In this document: one piece after another, positions 46,903-56,420 of the stretch
Layout of the letters: each line of letters opens with the position of its first letter
How positions within the stretch are numbered: position 1 is the first letter of the stretch
Translations under genes and position numbers: made by a program
Assembly (NCBI GenBank): GCA_020632595.1
Contig: JACKFF010000009.1
Location: 124,001-188,000 of the forward strand
Direction: 5' to 3'
DNA length: 64,000 nucleotides
Source of the DNA: Nitrospiraceae bacterium
Lineage (GTDB): Bacteria; Nitrospirota; Nitrospiria; Nitrospirales; UBA8639
The notes under the pieces: generated by a model
Database searches by the model: none
What the model was told of the DNA's origin: nothing
What the model saw: the letters and a program-made list of their open reading frames with translations, nothing else

Positions 46903-47219
46903 AAAAGGCCGCCAGCGGCGTTCTCGCCCCTTGGCCTGGCTCACAGACTCCTCCGTACGCTCCGCCAAACCAAGGAGCTGCGGCCTTGCTGGACGAACCT
47001 TTTTGAAAACTCCCGATTTTTTTCAAATAGCTTTAGATCACCCGCATGTGGGTCTCAGAGGAATACTATTTCAATTTTCACACAGACTCTCCGTCAAAGG
47101 CTCCTCCCTCAAAACTCCAACCGGAAACACGCAGTTTGGCAAGACCCCGAGTCCTTCAGTACAATCCACTTCTGACAATTCTTCTTGCTCATTCAGAACC
47201 AAAGGATACACCCTATCTC
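46903..47219. repeat. Intergenic segment with a probable dispersed repeat
   Basis: Directly after the radical SAM stop the sequence GAAAAAGGCCGCCAGCGGCG forms a hairpin (GCCGCCAGCGGC). It is followed by a GC-rich stretch ending in GGACGAACCTTTTTGAAAA. The strong hairpin, its location after a stop and the palindromic character suggest a genome-dispersed intergenic repeat that may also act as a terminator. This is inferred from appearance only. Confidence 0.4.
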
Positions 47220-48455
47220 ATGATTCTTTCTCTTCGGCCCTCACATATCTTGTGGTACCTGCCCCTTACCCTGCTCATCATTATCATCCTCATCGGGTGT
47301 AGCGAAGACAAAACACCCTGGCAACTCCACACCGAACAAGGCACGACCATGATGGAACAGGGAAAGTTCCCGGAAGCTGAACAGGAACTGGAGGCTGCGC
47401 TTGAACTGGCCGAACAGTTCGAAGGCCAGGACCCTCGCCTCACCCAGTCCATCACGAATCTGGCGATTCTGCACAATGCGAAAGGAGAACCCGAACAGGC
47501 TGAAACCCTCCTTCTGAAGGCTGTGGCCATTCATGAAGAAGGGCCAAATCCTCAGACAGCCGAGTTAGCGGCAAGCCTCAGCAATCTTGGCGCGCTGTAT
47601 GTCACCCAACAGAAGTTCGACCAGGCTCAAGCCTCATTCGAACGAGCCTTGGCAGTTCGGGAACAAGCACTGGGTCCTGATAATCCCGAGGTTATCCGTG
47701 ACCTGGAAAATCTTGCAGCACTGTTTGTCCGGCAAGCCCACTATGCCCAGGCGGAACCCTATTTGAAGCGCGTTCTCGACAGCCGGGAAAGAACCACAGG
47801 ACCGGAAGCACCTGAACTCATTGAACCACTCAATAATCTCGCGCTTCTCCATCGAGCCCAGGAACAGTATGACCAGTCAGAGGCTTTATTACTCCGAGCG
47901 TTAGCCATCAAGGAGAAACAAATTGGCCCCACCAATCCCCATCTCCTTGGCAGCTTGAATAATCTCGCGCTTCTCTATAGTACGGCTAAGCAATTTTCGC
48001 AAGCGACGCCTGTGTTGGAACGAATGCTGACGATTAGCGAAGAGGGATTTGGCAAGGACCATCCCCGGGTGGCCATCATCCTCAATCAATTGGGAGAAAT
48101 TCACAGACTTCAGGACCAACCTGAGCAAGCCATCCCCTTAATCCAACGCGCCATTGCCATTATTGAACAAGCAGAAGGGCCGGAACATTCAAGTCTGAGC
48201 GGCCCTCTCAATAATTTAGCGTTACTGTATGTCACCACAGGACAATATGATAAAGCCGATCCTTTGTTTCAACGGACCATCACCCTCACGGAACAGACCA
48301 TGGGGAAAGATCATTTCCGGGTGGAACGAGCGCTTAGAAATTACGCCACGCTCTTGCGAAAAATAGGTCGTACCGAGGACGCCGTCACGCAGGAAACGCG
48401 GGCCAATGCCATTCACGAAAAAAATAATCCCACGCTGACTTCTTCTCCGGGGTAG
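47220..48455 (+). CDS. TPR lipoprotein (kinesin-light-chain-like repeats)
   Basis: The 411-residue protein begins with a signal peptide (ILWYLPLTLLIIIILIGC) ending in a lipobox. About eight 42-residue TPR_10/TPR_12 repeats follow with the kinesin-light-chain pattern (LSNLGALYVTQQKFDQAQAS, PLNNLALLHRAQEQYDQSEA). The ATG at 47220 is chosen over an upstream GTG/ATG frame because it places the signal peptide at the N-terminus. It is probably a periplasm-facing scaffold. No neighbour indicates a pathway. Confidence 0.8.
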   Translation: MILSLRPSHILWYLPLTLLIIIILIGCSEDKTPWQLHTEQGTTMMEQGKFPEAEQELEAALELAEQFEGQDPRLTQSITNLAILHNAKGEPEQAETLLLKAVAIHEEGPNPQTAELAASLSNLGALYVTQQKFDQAQASFERALAVREQALGPDNPEVIRDLENLAALFVRQAHYAQAEPYLKRVLDSRERTTGPEAPELIEPLNNLALLHRAQEQYDQSEALLLRALAIKEKQIGPTNPHLLGSLNNLALLYSTAKQFSQATPVLERMLTISEEGFGKDHPRVAIILNQLGEIHRLQDQPEQAIPLIQRAIAIIEQAEGPEHSSLSGPLNNLALLYVTTGQYDKADPLFQRTITLTEQTMGKDHFRVERALRNYATLLRKIGRTEDAVTQETRANAIHEKNNPTLTSSPG

Positions 48456-48927
48456 GACGCTATCCAGGATACATCCGTCGCACAGACCTTCACTCAGCGG
48501 CCTTTGATCCTGTCTCAGACCGCCTTCACAATATTGCGCCCACGAATGCTTCGCCCTCGCAGGGCATCTCAGGATATCTAAAGATAGGATAGAGGGGCCC
48601 CATGCTTGAGGCACGAGACGCTTTCCTCTAAAATTATACCCTGCAAACAGGGGAATTAAGGGGAATGCTGAACATCACCACAGGCCCTTGCTACTGTTCA
48701 CATGACAGGCAGGGTCCCGTCTTTTCAAAGCATCAGAGTCAATACGTGGTGAGATTGTCGTCTCAGCTTCCAAAACGTCATCATTTCTTCCAATAATTTT
48801 CATTCTAATGAGAAACTTGAGTTTCTCTTGACACTTTTTTGACAATCCCCTAAGGTTGCACCTCAACGCTGACATCCCCGACACCATTGGGGAGCTTCTT
48901 CTCAAGATCAAATTGACTACAAGTCGA
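48456..48927. other. Intergenic region
   Basis: No credible gene was found. A palindrome-rich patch near 48555-48575 (CGCCCTCGCAGGGC) could terminate the TPR gene. The promoter of the next pair of genes is expected near 48800-48900. Confidence 0.35.
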
Positions 48928-49785
48928 ATGATAACACGTCGCTCTGCCCTCTCCTTCTTAGGCTCTCTCAAGATCGTTCTCAGTGCCATGCTCTTGCTCG
49001 CCTTCACGCAAGGCTGTTCGACGAACCTCAAACCGATTCAAGATTTCGCAAATCTTTCGGTAGAGTCGGCTCAGTACACGACGCTGGTGGATGACTACCT
49101 GGATTTTCCACAGCGGCAAAAACGCTATCAACCCCCAAGTCGCCATGCCCATCTTGATGCCATGGCGCAGGACCGTGCCACACAAAAAACGTCATTACTC
49201 CTGCGCCAATCAATTATCGAGACATACATGCAATCCCTGGGGCGTCTCGCGGCTGATGAAGTTGTCGATAACACTCAAGAACTGGCGCAACTCTCGGCTG
49301 CCTTGGAGTCTCAAACCCCCACCACTCCAAAAGAGGCAGAAGCGTTTAAAAAAATAGCCGGGGTCGTAACCACCGTGGCGGTGAAACGATGGAGACAAGG
49401 TCAACTGCAGACTCTCATCGAACAAGCCAACTCGCCCATTCAACAAGTTCTCGAGTCCTTACACCACATCGTGTCAGACGGATTTGGCGGGGATCTCCAA
49501 ACTGAAGAAGCTGCTATCCAAAATTATTACATGACTCTGACCATGGAATCCCAAGATCCTGCAGGCAAAGCTGCATTAGCCGAATGGAAAGACCTCAGAA
49601 TGTCCCAGTTACACGAACGATCTGAAGCGGTCAACACATACGGTAAAGTCCTGGACCAAATTGCTGAAGGGCACCAACAACTTTTTGATCAACGTCAGAA
49701 TTTGACAAAGAAAGAGGTATTACAACAGGTCGAGCAATCCGTTAAAAACCTTCGGTCATTGGTGGAAACCATTAAAAAACTGTAA
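48928..49785 (+). CDS. Uncharacterised lipoprotein, helical
   Basis: This 285-residue protein has a signal peptide (LGSLKIVLSAMLLLAFTQGC) with lipobox. The rest is rich in predicted helix and glutamine (TQELAQLSAALESQT, KVLDQIAEGHQQLFDQRQNL, VEQSVKNLRSLVETIKKL). No known domain was recognised. It is followed after ten bases by a small helical protein in the same direction, so the two likely form an operon and may form a complex at the membrane. An upstream in-frame TTG at 48856 is possible, but the signal peptide favours the ATG. Confidence 0.65.
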   Translation: MITRRSALSFLGSLKIVLSAMLLLAFTQGCSTNLKPIQDFANLSVESAQYTTLVDDYLDFPQRQKRYQPPSRHAHLDAMAQDRATQKTSLLLRQSIIETYMQSLGRLAADEVVDNTQELAQLSAALESQTPTTPKEAEAFKKIAGVVTTVAVKRWRQGQLQTLIEQANSPIQQVLESLHHIVSDGFGGDLQTEEAAIQNYYMTLTMESQDPAGKAALAEWKDLRMSQLHERSEAVNTYGKVLDQIAEGHQQLFDQRQNLTKKEVLQQVEQSVKNLRSLVETIKKL

Positions 49786-49797
49786 GCGAGGACTGTG

Positions 49798-50187
49798 ATG
49801 CCCTTGAGCGCTGAAGACGCCTTTGAGTTATCCAAACAATTCCGTGATCTCGGCATTAACCTCGGAAATTACCGGTTTGCCAATTGGAACAATCTGACTC
49901 CGACACAACGGCGGGACTTGGAAGACGAGGAATGGTCGCTTTTGAACGCCTCTTCGGACATGACCACGAAAGCCGTGGGATTGGCTTTGGAAGAATCAGA
50001 AATCAATGCCCAAAGTATTAAAAGTTCGGTAGGCAAAGCGAAGCGGGCGATCAAAAAATTAGAAAAAGTCGGTGAAGTGATCAAAGTTGCTACCGCCACG
50101 GTCGGCCTTGCTGCAGCTATCGTGGCTAAAGACCCAGGCGCCATTGCCAAAAACGCCAAACTTGTCCTGGACGCTGCCGACGTGTAG
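49798..50187 (+). CDS. Small helical protein, partner of the lipoprotein
   Basis: The 129-residue protein has no signal peptide. The first half is acidic and hydrophilic (LSAEDAFELSKQFRDLGINL). The second half contains a basic amphipathic helix (SSVGKAKRAIKKLEKVGEVI) running into a hydrophobic alanine/valine-rich segment (VATATVGLAAAIVAKDPGAI) that may insert into a membrane or pack in a bundle. GAGGACTGTG precedes the ATG; a GTG three bases earlier is an alternative. Function is unknown. It is coupled to the preceding lipoprotein gene. Confidence 0.6.
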   Translation: MPLSAEDAFELSKQFRDLGINLGNYRFANWNNLTPTQRRDLEDEEWSLLNASSDMTTKAVGLALEESEINAQSIKSSVGKAKRAIKKLEKVGEVIKVATATVGLAAAIVAKDPGAIAKNAKLVLDAADV

Positions 50188-50221
50188 GTCGCCCGGTCTT
50201 TCCCTTCTCCTTATGCCGCCC

Positions 50222-50821
50222 TCACCGGGTCACAGTCGATTGCATGAGACTATTGGCTTGCGGCGGAGAAAATCCTTGAAACCCCCGATGACGTTCAGTC
50301 AATTCTAAGACTGAAAACGCGTGACCGTTTACCTGCTCGGGCACGGTAAAAATCTGACGGAGATCTCCTCCTCGGTCCCCTACAATCTGTCCCGCAAACT
50401 TCACCCCTTTGGCGGTCAACCGTTCCATACTGGCTTCAATCTCCGCCACGCGAACGGCAATATGATGCAGGGTGCGATCCCCGAATTGCTTGACCCACCC
50501 GGGAATAATACTCGTCTTTCCCCGTTCATCCGCATACGCCTGATCAACAAATAAGGCGGGACATCCCGGTGCCCGATAGACCTTGGCCCACCAATCGTCA
50601 TACTCCAACGTTTCAGAATAGGCATACCCCAATAACAGAAATTCCTCGGCCCGAGGATCAATCGAGGAGGTGCGCACGGTGATATGATCCACAACCGGAA
50701 ACAGCCCGATGCCAATCTCCTCCAACGCATCTTTGACAATCGCCGCCGCATGGTTTTTGGCGGCATATTCGTGAATGTATCGCGTAATCACCTGTTCGAG
50801 TTCGGAACGCTGATTCATCAT
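50222..50821 (-). CDS. VOC-superfamily protein
   Basis: The 199-residue protein has the vicinal-oxygen-chelate fold: metal-ligand candidates are His in VVDHITVRT, His in TLHHIAVRV and Glu in FSVLELTER. A GGAGGAG ribosome-binding site precedes the ATG. It starts 12 bp after the stop of the aldehyde dehydrogenase, in an apparent three-gene operon with saccharopine dehydrogenase. Context suggests it acts on an aminoadipate-pathway intermediate, but family alone does not show the reaction. Confidence 0.78.
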   Translation of the reverse strand: MMNQRSELEQVITRYIHEYAAKNHAAAIVKDALEEIGIGLFPVVDHITVRTSSIDPRAEEFLLLGYAYSETLEYDDWWAKVYRAPGCPALFVDQAYADERGKTSIIPGWVKQFGDRTLHHIAVRVAEIEASMERLTAKGVKFAGQIVGDRGGDLRQIFTVPEQVNGHAFSVLELTERHRGFQGFSPPQANSLMQSTVTR

Positions 50822-50833
50822 TCTCCTCCCTGC

Positions 50834-52366
50834 TTAGTTCACTGAAAATGTGATTCCTTGCGCCAGCGGCAGCTCCGTCCCCCAATTAATCGTATTGGTT
50901 TGCCGACGCATATACGCTTTCCAGGCATCAGAACCGGCCTCTCGCCCCCCGCCTGTTTCTTTCTCTCCGCCAAAGGCGCCTCCAATTTCCGCCCCCGAGG
51001 TACCGATATTCACATTCGCAATCCCACAATCGCTCCCTTGCCCCGACAAAAACTGCTCGGCATGCCGCACATGTAAGGTAAACAATGAGGACGACAACCC
51101 TTGTGGCGCTTGATTTTGGAGGGCAATCGCGTCGTCCAGGGTGGCATACGGCATGACATACAAAATCGGCCCAAATGTCTCCCGCTGCACCACCTTCCAC
51201 TGATTCTCAGCACGTACAATCGTCGGCTCGACAAAAAACCCGGGACCCTCGATCACACCCCCGCCACAGAGAATCTGTCCACCATCCTGTACCACTTCCT
51301 CAAGAGCAATTCGGAATTCCTCCAAAGCCCGCTCATCGATCAGCGGCCCCATCAATACCCCTTCATCCAAGGGATTACCCACCCGGACCTGTTGATAGGC
51401 CCGAAGGAGACGTTCCACCACCTCCTCATACCGTGTCTCCTGCACAAACAACCGGCGGGTGGTCGTGCATCGCTGCCCGGCAGTGCCAACAGCTCCAAAA
51501 ACAATGGCAGGTATGGCCAGATCCAAGTCCGCCGTTTCATCGACAATCACGGCATTGTTCCCGCTAAGCTCCAACAGGCTACGCCCGAGTCGTTGTCCCA
51601 CGACTTTCGCAACCTTTTTCCCCACGGGCACAGAACCGGTAAATGAAATTAGTGGCAAACGTTCGTCAGCCACCATCGCCTGCGCCAATTCAACCTGGTC
51701 CGTAATGAACACGGAAAAAATCCCCGGAACACCTTGTTCCTCCATCACCTGGTTACAGATATGCTGAACCGCCAAAGCACAGAGTGCGGCCTTGGGCGAA
51801 GGTTTCCACACCACCGTATCGCCGGCGATGGCGGCCAGGAAGGCATTCCACGCCCATACGGCAACCGGAAAATTAAAGGCTGTGATCACCCCCACCACTC
51901 CGAGAGGATGCCACTGTTCGTACATCCGGTGTTGTGGCCGTTCGGAGTGCATGGACAGACCATACAACATGCGGGATTGCCCCACCGCAAAATCCGCCAT
52001 ATCGATCATTTCCTGCACTTCGCCGTCGCCCTCGGCCTTGATTTTGCCTACCTCCATCGACACCAGGGAACCCAGCGCATTTTTTTTTGCGCGCAACGCG
52101 TCCCCGATCAACCGCACCACCTCCCCGCGCTTCGGAGCGGGCACTTGCCGCCACTCCCGATAAGCCCGTTGCGATTCCTGAATGAGTACGTCGTAATCCG
52201 CCCCGGAGCACCGGTTCACTTGAGCCAGAACTTTTCCCGTCGCGGGGTTCACCGAGTCCAGTAGCCCTTCCGTAGTCGTTGCCACCCATCGCCTTAGCCC
52301 GGAACAGGCGCCAGGATTCACCGCTTGTAATCCCAATTCACGGAAAACATCCATCACATGCTCCAT
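50834..52366 (-). CDS. amaB: Aminoadipate-semialdehyde dehydrogenase (ALDH7/antiquitin-like)
   Basis: The 510-residue NAD(P)-dependent aldehyde dehydrogenase oxidises 2-aminoadipate 6-semialdehyde to 2-aminoadipate in lysine degradation. Catalytic Cys lies in GTAGQRCTTTRR and the general-base Glu in SLLELSGNNA. FTGSVPVGKKVA is the cofactor-binding loop. The C-terminal NIGTSGAEIGGAFGGEKETG and AWKAYMRRQTNTINW signatures are those of ALDH7. It lies between saccharopine dehydrogenase and a VOC protein, which supports the substrate assignment. Confidence 0.9.
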   Translation of the reverse strand: MEHVMDVFRELGLQAVNPGACSGLRRWVATTTEGLLDSVNPATGKVLAQVNRCSGADYDVLIQESQRAYREWRQVPAPKRGEVVRLIGDALRAKKNALGSLVSMEVGKIKAEGDGEVQEMIDMADFAVGQSRMLYGLSMHSERPQHRMYEQWHPLGVVGVITAFNFPVAVWAWNAFLAAIAGDTVVWKPSPKAALCALAVQHICNQVMEEQGVPGIFSVFITDQVELAQAMVADERLPLISFTGSVPVGKKVAKVVGQRLGRSLLELSGNNAVIVDETADLDLAIPAIVFGAVGTAGQRCTTTRRLFVQETRYEEVVERLLRAYQQVRVGNPLDEGVLMGPLIDERALEEFRIALEEVVQDGGQILCGGGVIEGPGFFVEPTIVRAENQWKVVQRETFGPILYVMPYATLDDAIALQNQAPQGLSSSLFTLHVRHAEQFLSGQGSDCGIANVNIGTSGAEIGGAFGGEKETGGGREAGSDAWKAYMRRQTNTINWGTELPLAQGITFSVN

Positions 52367-52390
52367 TTCGTCTAATCCACCAGAATCTCA

Positions 52391-53497
52391 TCACGAGCAC
52401 GAATCATCCGGTTGAAAAAACCGCCCGAACCGATTAGCCAGGATTGAAGGCAGATCAAATGTCTCTTGCGTCACAAACCCCTGATATTTTCCAGGACGCT
52501 CAAAGACCAGGTCCACCACACTGCACATCCCGGCCGCCGTCGTCACCTGTATCGCAGCCCACAATTTTTTGGCGATAGTCTGTGGATAAATTTTCTGGAC
52601 AAAATTTTCTTCATACAACTCGCCTTTCCGAAGACCCGTCACCGACGTATAGATCAGGACCACATCCTGCAAAGTCTTCGGCACGGCCTTTTCCAAAATA
52701 CGCTTCAAGGTCTCTCGATCATCATTGAGTTTCAGGTCATTCATCAACAGATGAATTTTTTCACAATGGCCGGGATAGCGCAGCGTCTTATAATTCATCG
52801 TCCGGACCTTGCCGGCATAGGTATCCGCCAGGGTCCCCAGCCCACCAGAGGTATTAAAGGCCTCATATAACAGGCCGTCAATCGAAATGGTTTCGTATCC
52901 TTCCAAAGGCAACAACGGCACTTCCCGGCTATTCTCAATCCCATAGCACGTATTGCCGTATTCATTTATCAAGCCGTCCGTGGACCACGTCAGCGAATAT
53001 TTCAACACATTGCTGGGATTCACCGGCAACGCCCCGACCCGCATTTTGACAATATCCACCGTATCAAACCGGGTCATGAGTTCATGCGCGACAATGCTGA
53101 TAAACCCCGGCGCCAACCCACATTGCGGCACAAAGGCGGAGGACGCTCCCTCACTCACCTCACGAATCTTCCTCGTGACTTCCACATCCTCGGTTAAATC
53201 AAAATAGTGGGCCCCGCACGCACGAGCTTGTTCTCCGACCGCCTGGTTGCAAAAATACGGGAGACAGGAAATAATGCCTTCCGGCCCGACAGAATCGATA
53301 AATCGACCCAGGGCTTTGGCATCCTGGACATCGACACAGGACACATGGAAATGGTCATGGCCGATATCCTGCTTCAGTCTTGCCACCACTTCCGGATCGA
53401 CGTCTCCCAGCACCACGTCAAAGTCCCCGCACTCCACCAATAACGTCGCAATCAGCGACCCGATTTTGCCACCTCCGAGAATACAAATTTTTGGCAT
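52391..53497 (-). CDS. Saccharopine dehydrogenase-like NAD(P) oxidoreductase
   Basis: This 368-residue protein has an N-terminal Rossmann motif (ICILGGGKIGSLIATLLVEC), an acidic cofactor-binding strand (VVLGDVDPEV) and the saccharopine dehydrogenase pattern (QCGLAPGFISIVAHEL, STDGLINEYGN). It should release glutamate from saccharopine to give aminoadipate semialdehyde, feeding the next gene's enzyme. The ATG at 53497 is chosen because the glycine motif then starts directly and AAAGG lies upstream. It is the first gene of the minus-strand trio. No lysine-ketoglutarate reductase gene is in the window. Confidence 0.85.
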   Translation of the reverse strand: MPKICILGGGKIGSLIATLLVECGDFDVVLGDVDPEVVARLKQDIGHDHFHVSCVDVQDAKALGRFIDSVGPEGIISCLPYFCNQAVGEQARACGAHYFDLTEDVEVTRKIREVSEGASSAFVPQCGLAPGFISIVAHELMTRFDTVDIVKMRVGALPVNPSNVLKYSLTWSTDGLINEYGNTCYGIENSREVPLLPLEGYETISIDGLLYEAFNTSGGLGTLADTYAGKVRTMNYKTLRYPGHCEKIHLLMNDLKLNDDRETLKRILEKAVPKTLQDVVLIYTSVTGLRKGELYEENFVQKIYPQTIAKKLWAAIQVTTAAGMCSVVDLVFERPGKYQGFVTQETFDLPSILANRFGRFFQPDDSCS

Positions 53498-53898
53498 AGG
53501 GTACCTTTTTTTTAAAAATCCCACTCTTGCTTTATTTTACCCTTTTTGACACACATGAGAGTAGACTCGAACCCGAAAAAAAGAAAAGATCTATCTCTTC
53601 ATGTAAAGCCTAAGGCGGACATCACGGACCGGCGCCTTCCCGTCCCCATTCCCCGGGAAAAACACCGGGTAAGGCGATGCCGGTTCCCACCAGTCAGTCT
53701 ACGATTCACAGGACAAACATCCAGTTGACAGGATTTTTAGGAAAGAGTAGCGTCTCCCTCCCGTAGGCGCCTTTTTAATAAATGAACCCCCCACATACCT
53801 CCACATTTCAGCCATCCACCATTTCAAATAGGGTCATTTCCACATATTCGATGAGAGTGCATCTGTGCTCATCCTCTAACAACAAGGAGAATCTCGTG
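53498..53898. other. Divergent intergenic region
   Basis: Contains the promoter region of the saccharopine operon (minus) and that of the frameshifted DUF4412-like gene (plus). No RNA or repeat was recognised apart from short G/C-rich inverted segments. Confidence 0.35.
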
Positions 53899-54451
53899 AT
53901 GCGTGTAATCTCCGTCTGGCTTGTAGCAAGTATTAGACGGGCGACTCCCCTTTCTGGCATGGGAAGGCCCGCAGGTTGAGTATTCCGCCAATACGCGCAT
54001 GGAAACGGCGGATGGAGTCATGGAAGGCATGGTCTTCCATACCCCGGGTAAGGAAAGGCGGGAACTCACAACCAGCGACGAGCCCATGACCATGATCATC
54101 CGCCAGGACAAAAAAGTTATGTGGACCCTCATGCCTGAAGCCAACGCTTACATGGAGATGTCAATTGAGGAATCTCAGGACAAAACGGACTTCTCCGCGT
54201 ATCAGATCGACCAGACCACCGTGGGCGAGGAAGACATCAATGGGGTCAGGACCACGAAAAGCAAAGTCATCATGACTAATAAGGATGGAAGCAAACTCGG
54301 AGGATTCTGGTGGACCACCAAGGAGGGCATCCCCCTCAAAATGGACATGATCTCGGTGAAAGGCAAGACCAAAGAGAATTTGCCTGTCCCTATTTTTTTT
54401 CATGGAAGCACTCCTCACACGCCTGACGAAGACAAAATCTTTCGCCATTGA
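53899..54451 (+). pseudogene. DUF4412/LolA-like secreted protein, frameshifted in the signal peptide
   Basis: The start MRVISVWLVAS (53899, preceded by AAGGAGAATCTCGTG) and the domain reading EYSANTRMETADGVMEGMVF lie in different frames. A one-base change at about 53920-53927 separates them. The remainder is intact: FHTPGKERRELTT, MTMIIRQDKKVMWTLMPEAN and GFWWTTKEGIPLKMDMI match DUF4412-type periplasmic proteins. Without repair, only an internal ATG (53999) without a signal peptide could be used. Confidence 0.65.
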
Positions 54452-54941
54452 ATGGAAGCCGTTTGAACTGGGCCTTGCTCCTCAACCCACCTTACGGCGA
54501 GAAAGAGAATACCTTAAACGAGTCTGGCGGGTGTCCGTCTCTATCTTCTGGCCCAGGGTTTAGATATGTCCATTACTCTGCCCCGGATTTCCCCCCAACT
54601 TTATACCGGGCTCGTTTTCAAGGGGTATCAATATGCACTGGACGTGGGACGCGGACAGATCTACACTCATCGAATCTTTACCGCCTTCTTCAAGGAGCAT
54701 CGGCAAACTCCCGGTACTGATTGAAATCGGGCAAGAACTGGGATTCGATGCTTTTGCCTGTAAAAGCGTGTTGGAAAACGGGTACGACTACTATTGGAAT
54801 CGACATCAGCAGGCCTTGCGGCATGCGCGGGAAGAAATACCCATCAACGCTGTCCCGACTCTCATCATGCACACCCACCGCCTTCAGGGGCTGCCATCGC
54901 TTGAACAACTCCGATTGTTCCTGGATCATCGTGAAGTCTAG
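54446..54941 (+). pseudogene. DsbA/FrnE-like thioredoxin-fold protein, multiply frameshifted
   Basis: Pieces of one FrnE-type protein occur in order in different frames: IEWKPFELG near the start, YQYALDVGRGQIYTHRIFTA then FFKEHRQ, and GKLPVLIEIGQELGFDAFAC with INAVPTLIMHTHRLQG at the end. At least two shifts and an internal stop break it. It begins just at the end of the DUF4412-like gene, so both members of this pair are damaged. Confidence 0.65.
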
Positions 54942-54980
54942 TCGATAAAAAACCCGAAACCTTTGAGTCTGACAAGAACA

Positions 54981-55664
54981 ATGAAACTGGTATGCTGTTT
55001 CCTTGCCGCATGGATCATCTGGGAATCCGCCTTCTGTTTTGCCGGCTCCGATCTGAACCAGGACTTTCGACTGTGGGCGCCGGTGTACCTCAACTTTCCT
55101 ATTTCCGGACCAGTCAAAGGGTACATGGAAGCCAATCCCCGATTCTCGGACGATGCCTCCCAAATCGACCAACTCCTTCTCCGTCCGGCAGTGGGGTATC
55201 AACTTACATCCACCATCTCACTCTGGCAGGGGTACGCCTGGGTGGCCAACTATGAACCGCGCTACTTACAGGAGCATCGGATTTTCCAACAACTCATCTA
55301 TAGCAACAAATTTTCAACCTTTAAATTGCTCAGCCGCACCCGTCTTGAGGAACGATGGATTCAACACGCCATCGGGACAGCGGTTCGCGCTCGAACTATG
55401 CTTCGCGGAGACTTCCCGCTACCCGCCTATCCCGCTCTGGCCCTTGCCACCTATGACGAAATTTTCGTCAATCTCAATACCATCCGTCAGGGACCGGAAG
55501 CCGGATTTGATCAAAACCGGTTTTTTCTGGGTCTCAACGATACGATCTCTCCCAACCTCAATATTGATGTCGGCTATCAATTACAGCTCATCAACACGCC
55601 CCTCTCGGGTCTGGCCAATCAGGCCAACCATATTCTCCTCATTCAATTCTTCATCAAGCTATAA
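54981..55664 (+). CDS. DUF2490-like outer-membrane protein
   Basis: The 227-residue protein has a signal peptide (KLVCCFLAAWIIWESAFCFA). Beta strands follow with the DUF2490 pattern: QDFRLWAPVYLNFPI, DQLLLRPAVGYQLTSTISLW, RLEERWIQHAIGTAVRARTM, EIFVNLNTIRQGPEAGFDQN and RFFLGLNDTISPNLNIDVGY. It probably forms a small outer-membrane barrel of unknown function. The ATG at 54981 gives a proper signal peptide; a TTG at 54963 extends the frame. Confidence 0.8.
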   Translation: MKLVCCFLAAWIIWESAFCFAGSDLNQDFRLWAPVYLNFPISGPVKGYMEANPRFSDDASQIDQLLLRPAVGYQLTSTISLWQGYAWVANYEPRYLQEHRIFQQLIYSNKFSTFKLLSRTRLEERWIQHAIGTAVRARTMLRGDFPLPAYPALALATYDEIFVNLNTIRQGPEAGFDQNRFFLGLNDTISPNLNIDVGYQLQLINTPLSGLANQANHILLIQFFIKL

Positions 55665-55929
55665 AATTTCCCATCGCTGCATTAGGAAGGTTGTTACGCT
55701 ATGATCGTGTCCCAATCTTATACTCAATAACATCTAAAGTAGATTTCCCATCACCAAGCAAGACATTGAACAGAAATTTTAATCTAGGGATGTGATTATC
55801 CAGCATAGCGTCTGCACAAAGACCTTCAACTGATTCCTCTGACAATTGCCTGAACGAATTTTTAAAAAATTTCTCACCCCCTTCATCTCTTGGATTCAAG
55901 TCGTATGTGCAACAGTTAATGATGTAGTG
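55665..55929. other. Region with a possible gene fragment
   Basis: A minus-strand frame (55699-55899) reads FFKNSFRQLSEESVEGLCAD and looks protein-like, but it lacks an ATG and any recognised family. It may be the C-terminal remnant of a lost gene. Confidence 0.25.
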
Positions 55930-56420
55930 GTCTCAAAGAATACTTCATGTGGCGTTTAATAACCCAGGAGTCTTTCTCGGTCGATGATTGGCCTGTCGCT
56001 TACTTCTTGTCATTCAGCCTCAGTCACGTGAGACCATTCACAATCTTTGGGGAAAAACCAACGGATGAGCCCATTGGTATGCTCGTTCACGCCTCATTCC
56101 AAGGACCCATACGTACGGGCAAAATAGATTTGCGCCTCCAGATCCTTCGCGATGCTTACCTGTTCACTGAATTCAAGACACTCGTCATACGTGAGAGTGT
56201 GCACTCGGGCTTTATACGGTTGCAGGCCACGGACAAGGGCTTGCCGAAGGGCCACCGCTGTTTTATACCGCCCGCCCGTGAATCCTAAGAGATATACTGA
56301 TAGATCTATTCAGAACTAATCGTCCAGTCTTGTTTATGCTGCAACCGTCCACGGATTTGCTCGATACTCCAACCCTGACGAATCAAAGAGGCGATCGGCT
56401 GCCACGGGACGCCGGAACAA
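55930..56420 (-). pseudogene. IS30-family transposase remnant
   Basis: Minus-strand frames carry worn IS30 motifs: WQPIASLIRQGWSIEQIRGR is the N-terminal HTH. The later segment reads KHREGSGGANLFCPYVWVLG and MRRERAYQWAHPLVFPQRL, matching the family's HK-IA--L----YFAHPY-SWERG-NENTNGLIRQF-PK. The central DDE portion is deleted and stops abound. Confidence 0.65.
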
